From Gonium pectorale (Eukaryota > Chlorophyta > Chlorophyceae > Chlamydomonadales > Volvocaceae), in the NCBI GenBank assembly GCA_001584585.1, contig LSYV01000018.1:1696471-1711658 (forward strand): DNA of 15,188 bases, read 5' to 3'. Below the pieces are notes generated by a model that saw only the letters and a list, made by a program, of their open reading frames with translations, did not search any database and had not been told where the DNA came from. The position numbers and the translations under genes are program-made. Positions 1 through 8,032 of the stretch are shown one piece after another (within the stretch, counting starts at the first letter, position 1; every line of letters starts with the position of its first letter).

Positions 1-250
1 GCTCCACCATGGCGCCTGGCGACAAGCCAGCATTTGCCAGGCATTCAAATGCCACCTTGGACTGAGACGCCCGCTTGGGGGTGGCTAACGAAGGCCTCAA
101 GTAAACAGGCCAGGACTGATGTGCAGCCTTGTAGAGAAGCCCCGCCTTGCTTTCGAGATCGAACCCTGCATCTGCCGCCATCTTCACGCTGTTTGGTGAC
201 AAAGTGAAGTCGGTCATCCTATTGCACAGCTCCTGCCCATCGGCCTCGTC
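1..250 (-). CDS. Open exon of unknown gene, runs off the window's left edge
   Basis: The minus strand is open without a stop from 250 to the window edge, about 83 codons. It is preceded by a reasonable acceptor (TTGCACCCATAG, AG at 252-251), so I read it as an internal or terminal exon and not as a start. The composition is protein-like, mixing polar and hydrophobic residues (segments such as MTDFTLSPNSVKMAADAGFD and SQSKVAFECLANAGLSPGAM). I recognise no family. It might continue the gene whose first exon lies at 1214-1444, but no connecting exon could be established, and an OTU-like plus-strand remnant lies between them. It could also be a transposon fragment, given the neighbourhood. Confidence 0.35.
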
Positions 251-680
251 CTATGGGTGCAATGACAGGAAATACATGAAGTATTAAGGGTAGCTGAGTA
301 GACAACAAGTGCGCGCCATTGAGGTTGGCTCGCCCATAACATGGGCGAAGACGTAGCGGTTGACCAGAAGTGACACATTTCCCAGAAAGTAAATAAATCG
401 TCCTCGTGTCCCAGACTTCCCAGACGTGCGGCTGTTCCTTTGGTAGCAGTGCGCTAATAGCTTTGTAAAGATCTACTTTGCTGTATGTACAGTGTAGAGA
501 CAGGAATGCACTAACGCTTGTGTTCATGTCATAGCAAAACGGAATCGCTTGAGAGAAAGTCGAGGAAGAGGTTGACGACACCTGTAAACAACCCGCCGGT
601 TGTGAAGAAGCTCACTTGGGGCGCACTCCTCGGTTGCAAAGAGCTATCTGCAAACGACGTTAACGGACACACGTTGAGGA
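251..680. other. Stretch without a confident gene
   Basis: Two weak coding hints are present. On the minus strand, about 380-480 reads KVDLYKAISALLPKEQPHVW, which looks protein-like but has no recognised family. On the plus strand a good acceptor (GTTCATGTCATAG, AG at 533-534) opens a lysine/arginine-rich frame that runs to a stop near 713. That frame overlaps the OTU-like frame starting at 681 in a different register, so it may be an upstream exon of that gene separated by a frameshift. Neither is strong enough to call. Confidence 0.3.
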
Positions 681-1296
681 ATGAACGACGCGACACTTTC
701 GTTGGCAACTTTTGACGCAGCGCTGGGTCGGAACGGGCTACAACGAAAGCCCATACCTTACACACCCGGAAACTGCCTGTTCGATTCGTTGGCGTGGTTG
801 GCAAGTAGGGAACTGGGTGTTGTGATGACACCACCTTTGTTTACATGTCCTTACCGACCTGCCTACGTTGGCATCTCGCATCTCGCGGCATGAATTATTA
901 TTATTGGCATGGCTGTGCGCTTACACCATGTAATACTTATGCACTGCACCTTTACCAACGAACCCCTAGCCCCCTCAGCAACACCTCCGCGACGAACCAC
1001 ACGCACCGCCTTCATTGTGTAGCCCAGCTGACGTGCACTTACGCAAACTGAACGACAGTCCCTGCCCACCGCAACTACCGCACGTGCGGGATTCCTTTTT
1101 TTGGGGCGAGCCATATGTTCTGCTGCTAGCAGAGAGGTTTGAAATGCCACACGAGGAATGCTTACCATTAAGAGCCGTCCACGAGCGCCTTTCACAACGT
1201 TATCCTTTTGTTACTTGTAGGAACGAAGTGGCAAAGCTGCACAACGGGCGCTTCGTCGCACCGGCTGGATCGGAACGGTGCTCTCCCTCTTCTTAG
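681..1296 (+). CDS. OTU-like cysteine protease domain, fragmentary
   Basis: Two open blocks on the plus strand (681-893 and about 979-1296) together resemble an OTU deubiquitinase fold. The first has the motif TPGNCLFDSLAWLA, matching the OTU nucleophile motif (D)GNCLF with the cysteine kept but the usual preceding Asp replaced by Pro. The second has FFWGEPYVLLLAERF, matching the W-G-(E/D)-x-x-x-L-x-x-L-A block of OTU domains. An acceptor after a C/T tract (AG at 977-978) fits the second block in phase. No donor joining the blocks with the right phase is convincing. The C-terminal catalytic His motif is not evident. OTU domains are known from host deubiquitinases and from several transposon classes. 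This looks partial or decayed, and start and end are uncertain. Confidence 0.4.
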
Positions 1297-1444
1297 GCGC
1301 CTTCACAGCAACACGCTCAGATTTAACGGGAATTAGGTCGCGCAGTCCAAAGGAGGCAAGAATGGCTTGGTTGCGCCTTATAGTTTGCTCGCGTACTTCG
1401 TCGATATCTTCCTGTACAATATCCGTTGAATCAGTATCAGACAT
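1214..1444 (-). CDS. First exon of a protein with RRNQ..L..FGL and RRSAR motifs
   Basis: An ATG at 1444 opens about 76 codons. The N-terminus is acidic (MSDTDSTDIVQEDIDEVREQ), followed by a short helix IRRNQAILASFGL, a basic linker with PKKRE, and RRSARCAALPLRSY. The order acidic start, then R-x-N-x-x-x-L-x-x-x-G-L, then R-R-S-x-R ... Y is a layout I associate with N-termini of various algal and fungal nuclear proteins. I cannot name the family. A possible donor (TACAA|GTAACA) lies just before the stop at 1211, so the gene probably continues leftward, but no next exon could be fixed. Its 3' end overlaps the end of the plus-strand OTU-like frame by about 85 bp. At most one of the two frames is likely to be coding there, and I favour this one. 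Confidence 0.45.
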
Positions 1445-1736
1445 TTAAGCTTCAATAGGGTTGTTTATTGATAGAGTATGTGAACTAGTTTGTGGAAGAT
1501 AAGAAATGTCGTACTCTCGCGACAGGTAGGACCAACGGACGATAGCAAAATCGTTGTACCCCATCGTAGACCCCACCCCCATCACTGTGGTTCCAGTACC
1601 TTTCTGAAGTACGAGGATACTATGTATTACACGTAACAAATTAGCATGCCTGCTGTCATCCACTCAATCCAAGTTCAACAGCGTCATTGAGTCCTACACT
1701 ACCAACGCCGGAATAGGGGACCAACACATCATTTGA
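1445..1736. other. Intergenic stretch, nothing recognised
   Basis: No coding frame, RNA gene or clear repeat was seen between the first exon ending at 1444 and the MYND pseudogene. A short minus-strand open frame (1445-1663) has no family resemblance and no supporting signals. Confidence 0.4.
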
Positions 1737-1965
1737 TAGCTTCCCTTTTCTGTGGCCGAACCCCTTCCAGTGGCACGTACCGTTCCACCTCAACGCGGTG
1801 CTGTCGTGCACTGACAGCACATGCAGGAACAGCCACAAACCGGTGATGACCAAAATACACTAAGCCCAGCCACACGCTCTTATCTTTCCCCGTGCATCCA
1901 GCCCAGAATCGTCAAACATGAAGGCCCAGGGGGGTGGCACCCCGAGATGAGATCAGGTCCGAGTA
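1737..1965 (-). pseudogene. Decayed partial duplicate of the adjacent MYND gene's 3' part
   Basis: This stretch aligns by eye with about 2085-2320 of the neighbouring MYND-finger gene in the same orientation. Shared blocks include CTGTCGTGCACTG-CAGCAC, TAAGCCCAGCCACACGC and GGCCGAACCCC. The minus-strand peptide VWLGL-Y-G of the parent is kept. The next parental segment (LHVL-VHD) is found only after a change of reading frame (LWLFLHVLSVHDSTA), and the cysteine-rich stretch between the parental CxxC pairs is shortened. There is no start codon, and no MYND finger is included. It is a non-functional tandem copy. Confidence 0.7.
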
Positions 1966-2027
1966 GTCCATGTGGAAATGTCACCTTTTATCGTTCATGT
2001 TGAGGAGCGTCCCCAAGCAAGGCAGGG

Positions 2028-3008
2028 CTACAGGACCCACACAACCTCTGGCTGTCGCAGCGCAGCCATGGCAGCCTCCCTCTTCTGCGGCCGAACCCCC
2101 ACCTGGTGGCACATTCGGTACGCCTTGCATGCAGCCATGTCGTGCACTGGCAGCACGTGGAGGGAGAGCCGCAGCTGGGTGCCCATGTATGCTAAGCCCA
2201 GCCACACGCGCTCCTCCGTCCCCGTGCACGTGTTGCAGAAGCGCGCAAAGCTGCAGTGACCGCAGTCTGACACCTGGGGGGTGTCGCCCTGCACTGAGAG
2301 CAGGTCTGAGTGGCAGCTGAGGCACTGTGCAGACACGACGTGCGGGATGCTTGTCCGCCCTGAGCGTGAAAGGTCCACACCCACCAGCCGCACGCGCGGC
2401 GGCGGGGTGGAGTACCTCGAGATGAGCTCCAACCCCGACCTTGTGTGTAGGTACTTTCGAAGCGATGTGAGGTGGTCCGTGCAGTCCACCGCCGTGGAGG
2501 ACTCACTCCCAGCCAGCACAAGTGGGTGTACGACCATCTCATACACGTGGTCACACTTGACAACCGGCCGCAGAGGGGGCGCCGACTGAATAATAAGAGG
2601 AGGCTTCTCCATCAGATTGTCGTCCAGCCACGAGGGAGATGAGGCCATGCCCAGGGTGGTGGCCACCATGAGCAATTGTGCACCGCTGCTTGGCTCAATC
2701 GCCGCTCGCACCATGATGCAGCCTCCATCAGCGCCGCACCAGAAGCCATGCGAGCTTGTGTACCGAGTCGCCTGGCACTCCTTGCTGCAGTACCACTCCA
2801 GCTTGCATGTCGCGCACCAGCCCCCTCCGCCAGCTGATGGCTCAATGCTGCGGCAGACTGCACAGTTCATTATCTTCCTGGAAGTCGCATTGTTGTATAC
2901 AATGTGATGACGTGGGTCAAGTCCCTTACGCCGAAAGGCAGCGGCAATGAAGGCCCGTTTTTCTGCATCGTCACTGTATATTGGCAAGTTTAACTCTAAG
3001 CTTTCCAT
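2028..3008 (-). CDS. MYND-type zinc-finger protein
   Basis: Single-exon gene of 326 residues starting at the ATG at 3008. The frame extends upstream to 3110 but has only a TTG there. A MYND finger is complete at residues 49-91: C49-x2-C52-x12-C65-x2-C68-x5-C74-x3-C78-x8-H87-x3-C91. MYND fingers bind zinc and mediate protein-protein contacts, often with proline-rich partners in chromatin or signalling proteins. A second cysteine cluster lies at residues 229-261 (CxxC, CxxC, CxxC), which could hold another zinc ion. It has no SET domain or ankyrin repeats, so it is not a SMYD-type methyltransferase. Stand-alone MYND proteins of unknown role are numerous in volvocine algae and chytrids, from general knowledge. 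It diverges from the HNH-like gene with 269 bp between the starts. A broken copy of its 3' part lies just downstream. Confidence 0.75.
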   Translation of the reverse strand: MESLELNLPIYSDDAEKRAFIAAAFRRKGLDPRHHIVYNNATSRKIMNCAVCRSIEPSAGGGGWCATCKLEWYCSKECQATRYTSSHGFWCGADGGCIMVRAAIEPSSGAQLLMVATTLGMASSPSWLDDNLMEKPPLIIQSAPPLRPVVKCDHVYEMVVHPLVLAGSESSTAVDCTDHLTSLRKYLHTRSGLELISRYSTPPPRVRLVGVDLSRSGRTSIPHVVSAQCLSCHSDLLSVQGDTPQVSDCGHCSFARFCNTCTGTEERVWLGLAYMGTQLRLSLHVLPVHDMAACKAYRMCHQVGVRPQKREAAMAALRQPEVVWVL

Positions 3009-3277
3009 TTGGCTACGCTTAGAAGAGTAGCATAGGTTCGCGGCGCTGGTGCGCGTAGTAGGACGCGCCCTAAGGTGAACTGAAAGAGCGCAGTAAGGTA
3101 GCAAGAGCAATAGTCAGATAATGATAAGGCGAACGTTCTTCACATTAAAGACTGGGTTGTGGCTTAACGTACTGCAAGTGAAACGTGGCGTTATACAACG
3201 AAAACATATGAAATGGTCTGAACAATTGATATCTACCAGAGTTTACCATACTTGCACCTCGACCCGCACACACAAAG
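3009..3277. promoter_or_regulatory. Divergent upstream region between MYND and HNH-like genes
   Basis: The 269 bp between the two start codons must carry the promoters of both genes. It is AT-richer than the flanking exons. I see no certain TATA box or transcription-factor site. Assignment rests on gene layout only. Confidence 0.4.
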
Positions 3278-4049
3278 ATGGCAAAGCAGAAGAGGCCCCA
3301 CTTCATCAAGCTACCTAACCGGAAGCTGGGATGGAAGGCCAGGTTGGAGAAGGAGAGCTATCTGTCCAAGCTGGCTGAGAAACGTGCGGAGAAGAAGGCC
3401 GCCTGGTAGGTGAAGGGATTTGGCGCATAAAGGCTCTTGCTTGGATTACGCCTTTTCGGGTAGAGAGCTTATGTTGTCTGTCTAATATCGTCCTATCTGC
3501 CCATGCCTCAGCGTTGCCCAGCAGCCTACGGCTCTGGTCCCGCAGCCGGTGCTCTACACGAAACCGCCCATGGTGCTGGCCGGTACCCCGGTGCCGGCTG
3601 TGCCCCAGGTCAACACCCAGCGGAAGACTCAGAACTTCCCTTGCGCCTCAACTACGTCCAACCCGGGGAAGACTGGCGTGAGCAAGTACTTCAGACCTTT
3701 TCCCGCTGACCCTGGGCTTGAGTGCTCTGAGGATGGGACCATCAGGAAGGTGGGCACCACCGTGCCGTACGGCAGCTATATCGACAAGCACGGTGGACAG
3801 CTGTGGATCCAGACCCGGAAGCGCAAGATCAAGCGGGCCAACATCATCGCCTCGACCTGGCACAAGGAGAAGAACAAGCTCAAGCTGGGCCCGGGAGGTG
3901 TCAAGAACGTGGGCACCTACCACGTGTGGCACAAGGACGGGCAGTACTCAAACTGCAGCATCGCTAACCTTGCTGTTGCAACACACGAGGAGGCCCTCAA
4001 GCTCCGCAGCACCTTCAAGGACATGGCCGGACCCTGGAACCTGCAGTGA
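3278..4049 (+). CDS. Two-exon gene: basic N-terminus plus HNH/NUMOD-like domain
   Basis: Exon 1 is 3278-3405 and exon 2 is 3512-4049. The donor is CTG|GTAGGT, the acceptor CCCATGCCTCAG|C, and the 106-bp intron sits in phase 2; the joined frame gives 221 residues. The ATG context is good (A at -3, G at +4). Residues 1-42 are strongly basic and helical (KQKRPHFIKLPNRKLGWKAR), suiting nucleic-acid binding or nuclear/organellar targeting. Residues 56-95 are a Pro/Thr linker. Residues 113-205 resemble the HNH homing-endonuclease-related fold (NUMOD4/HNH_3 type): an E-DG-I start, a basic strand, then HKDG at 183-186, N190 and N195-L196 followed by AT-x-EE. Known family members keep H-x-D-G-x(3)-N-x(4)-N-L. 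Whether it cleaves DNA is unknown. The normal intron and clean frame suggest a host or domesticated gene. Confidence 0.65.
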
Positions 4050-4391
4050 TGACGAATGGACGGAATGTTGTACAGCCCCAACGGCACACAAGCAACGAGC
4101 AGATTGTATGCTTGGGACATAGGGCAAGTGTATAAATGCTGTCTTGTGGGTGGTTGATCAATGCCACGTCTGATGTTGGCTAAATGGTCTCGTATGTGTG
4201 TACTCTAACTTGCGGGCGTTGTGGGGGCAGCGGTGATATAACCTGCTGGCAAGATGTATAGGTAGTACAGATGAAAAAGAACACAGGATGAACGCGATCA
4301 TTGCTGCAGGATGGAAGGCCAGTTGCAGTGAGGTATTACGGCCATTGACGTTTACACAACAAGACACGGAGGCAAGGATTGGATCTATGTA
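4050..4391. other. 3' flank of HNH-like gene, no gene seen
   Basis: This stretch probably contains the 3' untranslated region and terminator of the HNH-like gene. No convincing coding frame exists on either strand, and I could not find the missing C-terminal exons of the transposase to the right here. Confidence 0.4.
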
Positions 4392-4413
4392 ATATATATA
4401 TATATATATATAT
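4392..4413. repeat. (TA)n microsatellite
   Basis: About eleven uninterrupted AT/TA dinucleotides, followed shortly by another TATATAT. It marks the left side of the damaged transposase region. Confidence 0.95.
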
Positions 4414-4436
4414 GGGGCTATATATCTTGAAAAAGG

Positions 4437-4635
4437 GTCCAGGGAGTCCTGCCAACCGCTTCAAGGGCTGGGGTGCAGCGGGGAACACTTATGGCCGTAC
4501 CAACGCCCCTGCATTTCGGTAAACGCGTCCAGGGAGTCATGCCAACCGCTTCAAGGGCTGGGGCGCAGCGGGGAACACTTATGGCCGTACCAACGCCCCT
4601 GCATTTCGGTAAACGCGTCCAGGGAGTCATGCCGA
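4437..4635. repeat. 90-bp minisatellite, two full copies plus a partial third
   Basis: GTCCAGGGAGTC recurs at 4437, 4527 and 4617, giving a period of exactly 90 bp. Copies 1 and 2 are nearly identical (for example GTCCTGCC versus GTCATGCC and GGGTGCAG versus GGGCGCAG). The third copy diverges after about 19 bp, where the transposase exon's splice donor begins. Because 90 is divisible by three, both strands stay open through it and encode 30-residue repeats. I regard those as incidental. Confidence 0.95.
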
Positions 4636-4643
4636 CCGCTTAC

Positions 4644-7208
4644 CTCAGCACGGTCGTTGGGCCACTGATTCCAGAGCCAGTCCATAAACACCATAAAAAG
4701 ATCGTTGTATTGCGGATCATGCGCAAGATACATTTCAAAGATATCCAGTTGTTGTGCAGGCGTAAGGTCCGTGACACGATCTGCACCATCCCCACGTATG
4801 GTAATAGGAGCCATGGAAGGAGCTTCCTGATTGCGCCATGTCCAGTAACTTCGAATTTCCCGTGAGATGGCTGGACGAGAATGCAATACCCTGATTGTGT
4901 CAGTGTATCGTTTCTTATGAGCATACTGCATGGAGGACACCACTACATGCCAAGTACGCATGACATTCACTTCAGGAGTGTCGTCCTGCATAACACCCGA
5001 TATGTAGGTACAATAAGAATGCAACGAAAGGCCTCTACTTACCTTTGATATGCTTTCCAACAGCTTTCCCATGAGATCTTCATATCCCCACATGGCAGTG
5101 GTGTACGAAGGCCCTAGGTCGAACAGACGATCAACCAAATGGATTAGATTATGAGCTTTGATATCTAGTTCCGAGCAGGGCAAGTAAATTTCCATTAAGG
5201 TTAGAGATATTGCCATGGAATCCCTTAGCTCATCCCTGGCATCTTCCGGTACTTCATCATCCATAATGAACGATAAGGAGCATAGTAACTGCTGTACAGC
5301 CATTCGTACAACCGGATTGAGAGTGTTGGCGTGTTGAAAGAGCCATGTACCATACGGGCTTACCCAAAATACCCATGTGGACATTTTACACCCGGTTCCC
5401 GAGACTGTACCACTTAGCCTTGAACCACCACCTTCGGCAGCAAGGACTTCTCTTGAAACAACCTTGCTTGCGTGCTCCATCCTGGAACGGTCCACTTGGT
5501 TCACCGTTACATTCTTGAAGGTCCTTGAGTTCACGTCACCTTCATACCTGCACAGTATTGGCCAATGCATTGTCATTGCAGGATGGGCGTACATAGGCAG
5601 ATGCTGAACGTTCTACTCACGCTTCCATTGAAATGGTTTGCCTGTTACCGTCTATAACAAGCCCAAAGATAGCCTGTACAAAACCACCGACTGTGTGCAT
5701 TGGATCGTAATGTAGGCCAGTACGCGAGCAAAAACCAGACACAGATGTCAAAAGTCTGTCACGCCATTGCTGTCCTGAAGGGGGCTGCTGCTCGATCTCG
5801 GGGGCGGGGCGGGGCGGGGCGCGGAAACAAGCTTACCTCTGGTCAGGACTTAAGTTGTACAGCGTACAGATAATTGGCCACATGGAATAATTGCTTTTGA
5901 AGTTGAACGGGCAAACCCCATCAGTGTGAACACCAAGTAGCAATGTTGGCACTTCCTCATCATCATCTCCACGTGGAGGGATGGTATCCAATATGTCACA
6001 AAGGAACCCTGGAACAGAACCACGTTCCTCACGGCTTCCCCTGCTGTTGATTATAGACTCAAACATTACTGGGTTTTCCAGGATGCTTTTTAACCAGTCT
6101 TTAATTGGCCTGCAATCACACTTGGCTTAACTTCCGTACAGCATATCCAACCATAGTGTAATACTTGTATACGAAGTGCTTTGCCTTTGCACGGCTGGAG
6201 TTGCAGCAGCCACATTCACGTAGAAACCTATCATGCCCTCTGAAAATAAACCCACAGTCGCAGATATCATACATGACAAACGGTTTTGCATCCAGAATGC
6301 CACGATCCTCTAGGAACGTCAGGCACTGGCGATAGGTCTGTGGTCGTAGTTCCTCTGGAACATGAAATTCAGCTCCACTGCGATTGAATACCAGTTGTAG
6401 ATGGTCGGCCAGAGCGTTTCCTGTGTGTAAGTTACCCCCTTGACAGCAAGCTGTCTTATCACTGAGATTATTAGCACGTACCCGTTAGGTTATGTTGAAA
6501 GCGATGAAGCACTGCCTTGACTATGTCCTTTTCCATGCCTTCAAGTTGTGCACTGTTTAAAAGGTGGCCACAGGTTGAAGACAGGGTGGGGTGGATGAGA
6601 GTGGGATTCCACTTACCTCAGGTCAGGGCTCGCTGTTGAACTCCATTCACCTGCATACAGATTGCATGTCAGGCATTCAAGTCAATCTTTTGTATTCCAT
6701 TAGGGTACAAACCTGCTCGTGCACCCTCAGGTCTCCAAGTCCCATGACTACGAATCCGTACACCTCCATCATTCACACCGGGACGCCTGGGATCAGGCAA
6801 TACCATGCCACGTGCAGGCTCATCTACATCCATGGTATCTGACATGGGTTCGATATCAGGGTATGGGTTGTCATCATAGCCAGGTAAAGCTTGGCCATTT
6901 TGTGGACTGTGCGGCAACTGTAGCTGTGGTTGCTGTGCTGGGTTATGTTGGTTGGGCAGTTTCTGCGGCTGTGTCTGCTGTGTTTCAATGAGCTTGGCGG
7001 CAGCTTCTTTAACCATGGCGTGGCTGGTATCAGGAGGAAGGTACTTAGGCACTGTTGGGTCATGAACTTGTTGGAGGAAGCTGTCATTGCTCATATGTCT
7101 ATAGTAAGACCTTTGCCCAACTAGCTTGAAGTCCCCACTGTAAGCCTTGCGAGCACATGCCTGGCAGAGGCAGTAGACCCGTAACGGAACACTGGACGAC
7201 TTCATCAT
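4644..7208 (-). pseudogene. CACTA (En/Spm) tnp2-type transposase, element A, internally deleted and truncated
   Basis: Exons (minus): 7208-6713, 6650-6617, 6552-6482, 6420-about 6118, about 6109-5837, about 5770-5621, 5547-5043, 4985-4644. Introns of 57-73 bp have good GTAAGT/GTGAGT-type donors and matching phases, except at two breaks. The N-terminus carries a C-x-C-x2-C...H cluster (VYCLCQACARK...YYRHM). Next come the cysteine block ICDCGFIFR, the tnp2 motif LLLGVHTDGVCPF...YSMWPI, HYDPMHTVGG, and ELDIKAHNLIHLVD...GPSYTTAMWGYEDLMGKLL of the DUF4218-like region. Against element B it lacks about 175 central residues, including the second conserved Asp and CxxC block, and everything after the motif LTPAQQLD...DWLWNQW. 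There is a frameshift near 6118. The ATG at 7208 (ACCATGATG) is preferred over 7334, which would add a hydrophobic segment unusual for a transposase. It is probably inactive. Confidence 0.75.
5800..5824 (+). other. G-quadruplex-type tract at the internal deletion of element A
   Basis: The plus strand has five G's, then three runs of four G's, all separated by single C's, ending GCGCGG. This fits the four-run G-quadruplex pattern. It lies just 3' (in gene sense) of the splice donor at 5836, exactly where the central transposase domain is missing. Confidence 0.8.
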
Positions 7209-7571
7209 GGTCCATACGGTTGCCATAATGATGACCAATATTATGAGTATGACAGATGTTCGCCATCCACTGCGCCCTGATTGCTGCGATGTGGCGGCTG
7301 CGTTACCGACTTCAGGCCAACGCTGGCGTGCCATTTATACTATAATACCTATAAGGCTTAATACAACAATTATTGCAGCATTACAGCTCCATAAGATTGT
7401 GTTATAAGTTGCCAAGGACCTATTCGCCAAAGGCTTCGAATTATATCGTGTACACGGGCTAAGTTCGATGTTGTTGCAGGAGTTACCGCAATGATTCGCC
7501 AGTGTTGAAGATGAAGGGTCGGCCCAGTTAGTTGGGCCAACGGACGACTGGCCTAACCTATAGCAGTCAAA

Positions 7572-7596
7572 ATGCCCTTAAGGTCCGTAAGGGCAT
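7572..7596. repeat. Perfect 9-bp inverted repeat
   Basis: ATGCCCTTA at 7572-7580 and TAAGGGCAT at 7588-7596 are exact reverse complements around a 7-nt loop. It is the tightest of several palindromes in 7530-7740. It is unlikely to be a terminator in a eukaryotic genome and more likely a transposon subterminal element. Confidence 0.85.
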
Positions 7597-7663
7597 CACC
7601 GTATGTGCCATATGCAGGAGGCCTTAACACATAGGGTCCGGTTCACATAAGGTCCCCTTAGGG

Positions 7664-7740
7664 CCCGTATGGCCCCGTATTGACCATATGGCCCATACGG
7701 CCCATACGGCCCTCACCATACCGACGATAGGGCCCGTAAG
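7664..7740. repeat. Cluster of GTATGGCCC / CATACGGCCC motifs
   Basis: Within about 75 bp, GGCCCGTA, GTATGGCCCCGTAT (7667-7680), CCATATGGCC and two consecutive CCCATACGGCC units occur in both orientations. Clusters of short motifs in both orientations near the ends are typical transposase or TNPA binding arrays in CACTA elements. That role is inferred here. Confidence 0.6.
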
Positions 7741-7801
7741 ATACATAGGAAGCCATACTGTTGGGTTACAGTCAGCAGATGCCAGTATGCCAACCTCAAC
7801 G

Positions 7802-7980
7802 CAGCCATTGTCTCACGTGCATATGCCGGAGCATGCTACTATCAATGCACCACCAGCACCTGGGCACACATACGTGCTGGCCAGCTCTGATCTCAGCCTC
7901 AACCCAGACCACCCACACAGCCATTGCTTCGTGCGTACTTGCCATGTCACGCGCCACCCTATCAGTACACCGCCAGCATC
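7802..7980. repeat. Imperfect direct repeat, period about 116-120 bp
   Basis: CAGCCATTG recurs at 7802 and 7918. TATCAATGCACCACCAGCA (from 7840) matches TATCAGTACACCGCCAGCA (from 7960). The two units are diverged, with small indels between the matching blocks. They sit immediately 3' of the minus-strand gene of element B. Confidence 0.55.
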
Positions 7981-8032
7981 CCGTCGCACTCTTTACTACT
8001 TGCCAGCTTGTGACATGGTAACTTGTGACCAA

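Larger units (their letters stand above)
7335..8032. other. Non-coding gap between elements A and B
   Basis: There is no coding frame with family resemblance. The left part is probably the upstream region of element A. The middle (7572-7740) is crowded with palindromes and GGCCCGTA/CCATACGGCCC motifs. The right part has imperfect direct repeats. I take the right two-thirds as the likely left flank of element B. Confidence 0.45.

Noticed and set aside
3327..4320. Shared GATGGAAGGCCAG word at about 3331 and 4311
   Set aside because: The match is only about 14 bp with unrelated flanks, so it is not evidence of a duplication.
4418..4865. Open frames on both strands with a 30-residue repeat
   Set aside because: They are by-products of the 90-bp minisatellite, whose length is divisible by three; there is no family resemblance or gene signal.
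5292..5363. Possible 72-bp in-frame intron in element A (GTAAGC...GTACAG)
   Set aside because: The segment aligns with coding sequence in element B (the FxxxxPxG...L-P-VR pattern), so it is read as exon.
7211..7334. N-terminal extension of element A with a hydrophobic, membrane-like segment
   Set aside because: A membrane anchor is unexpected in a transposase; the ATG at 7208 has a better context (ACC before ATG) and starts just before the cysteine cluster. The stretch is more likely 5' untranslated.
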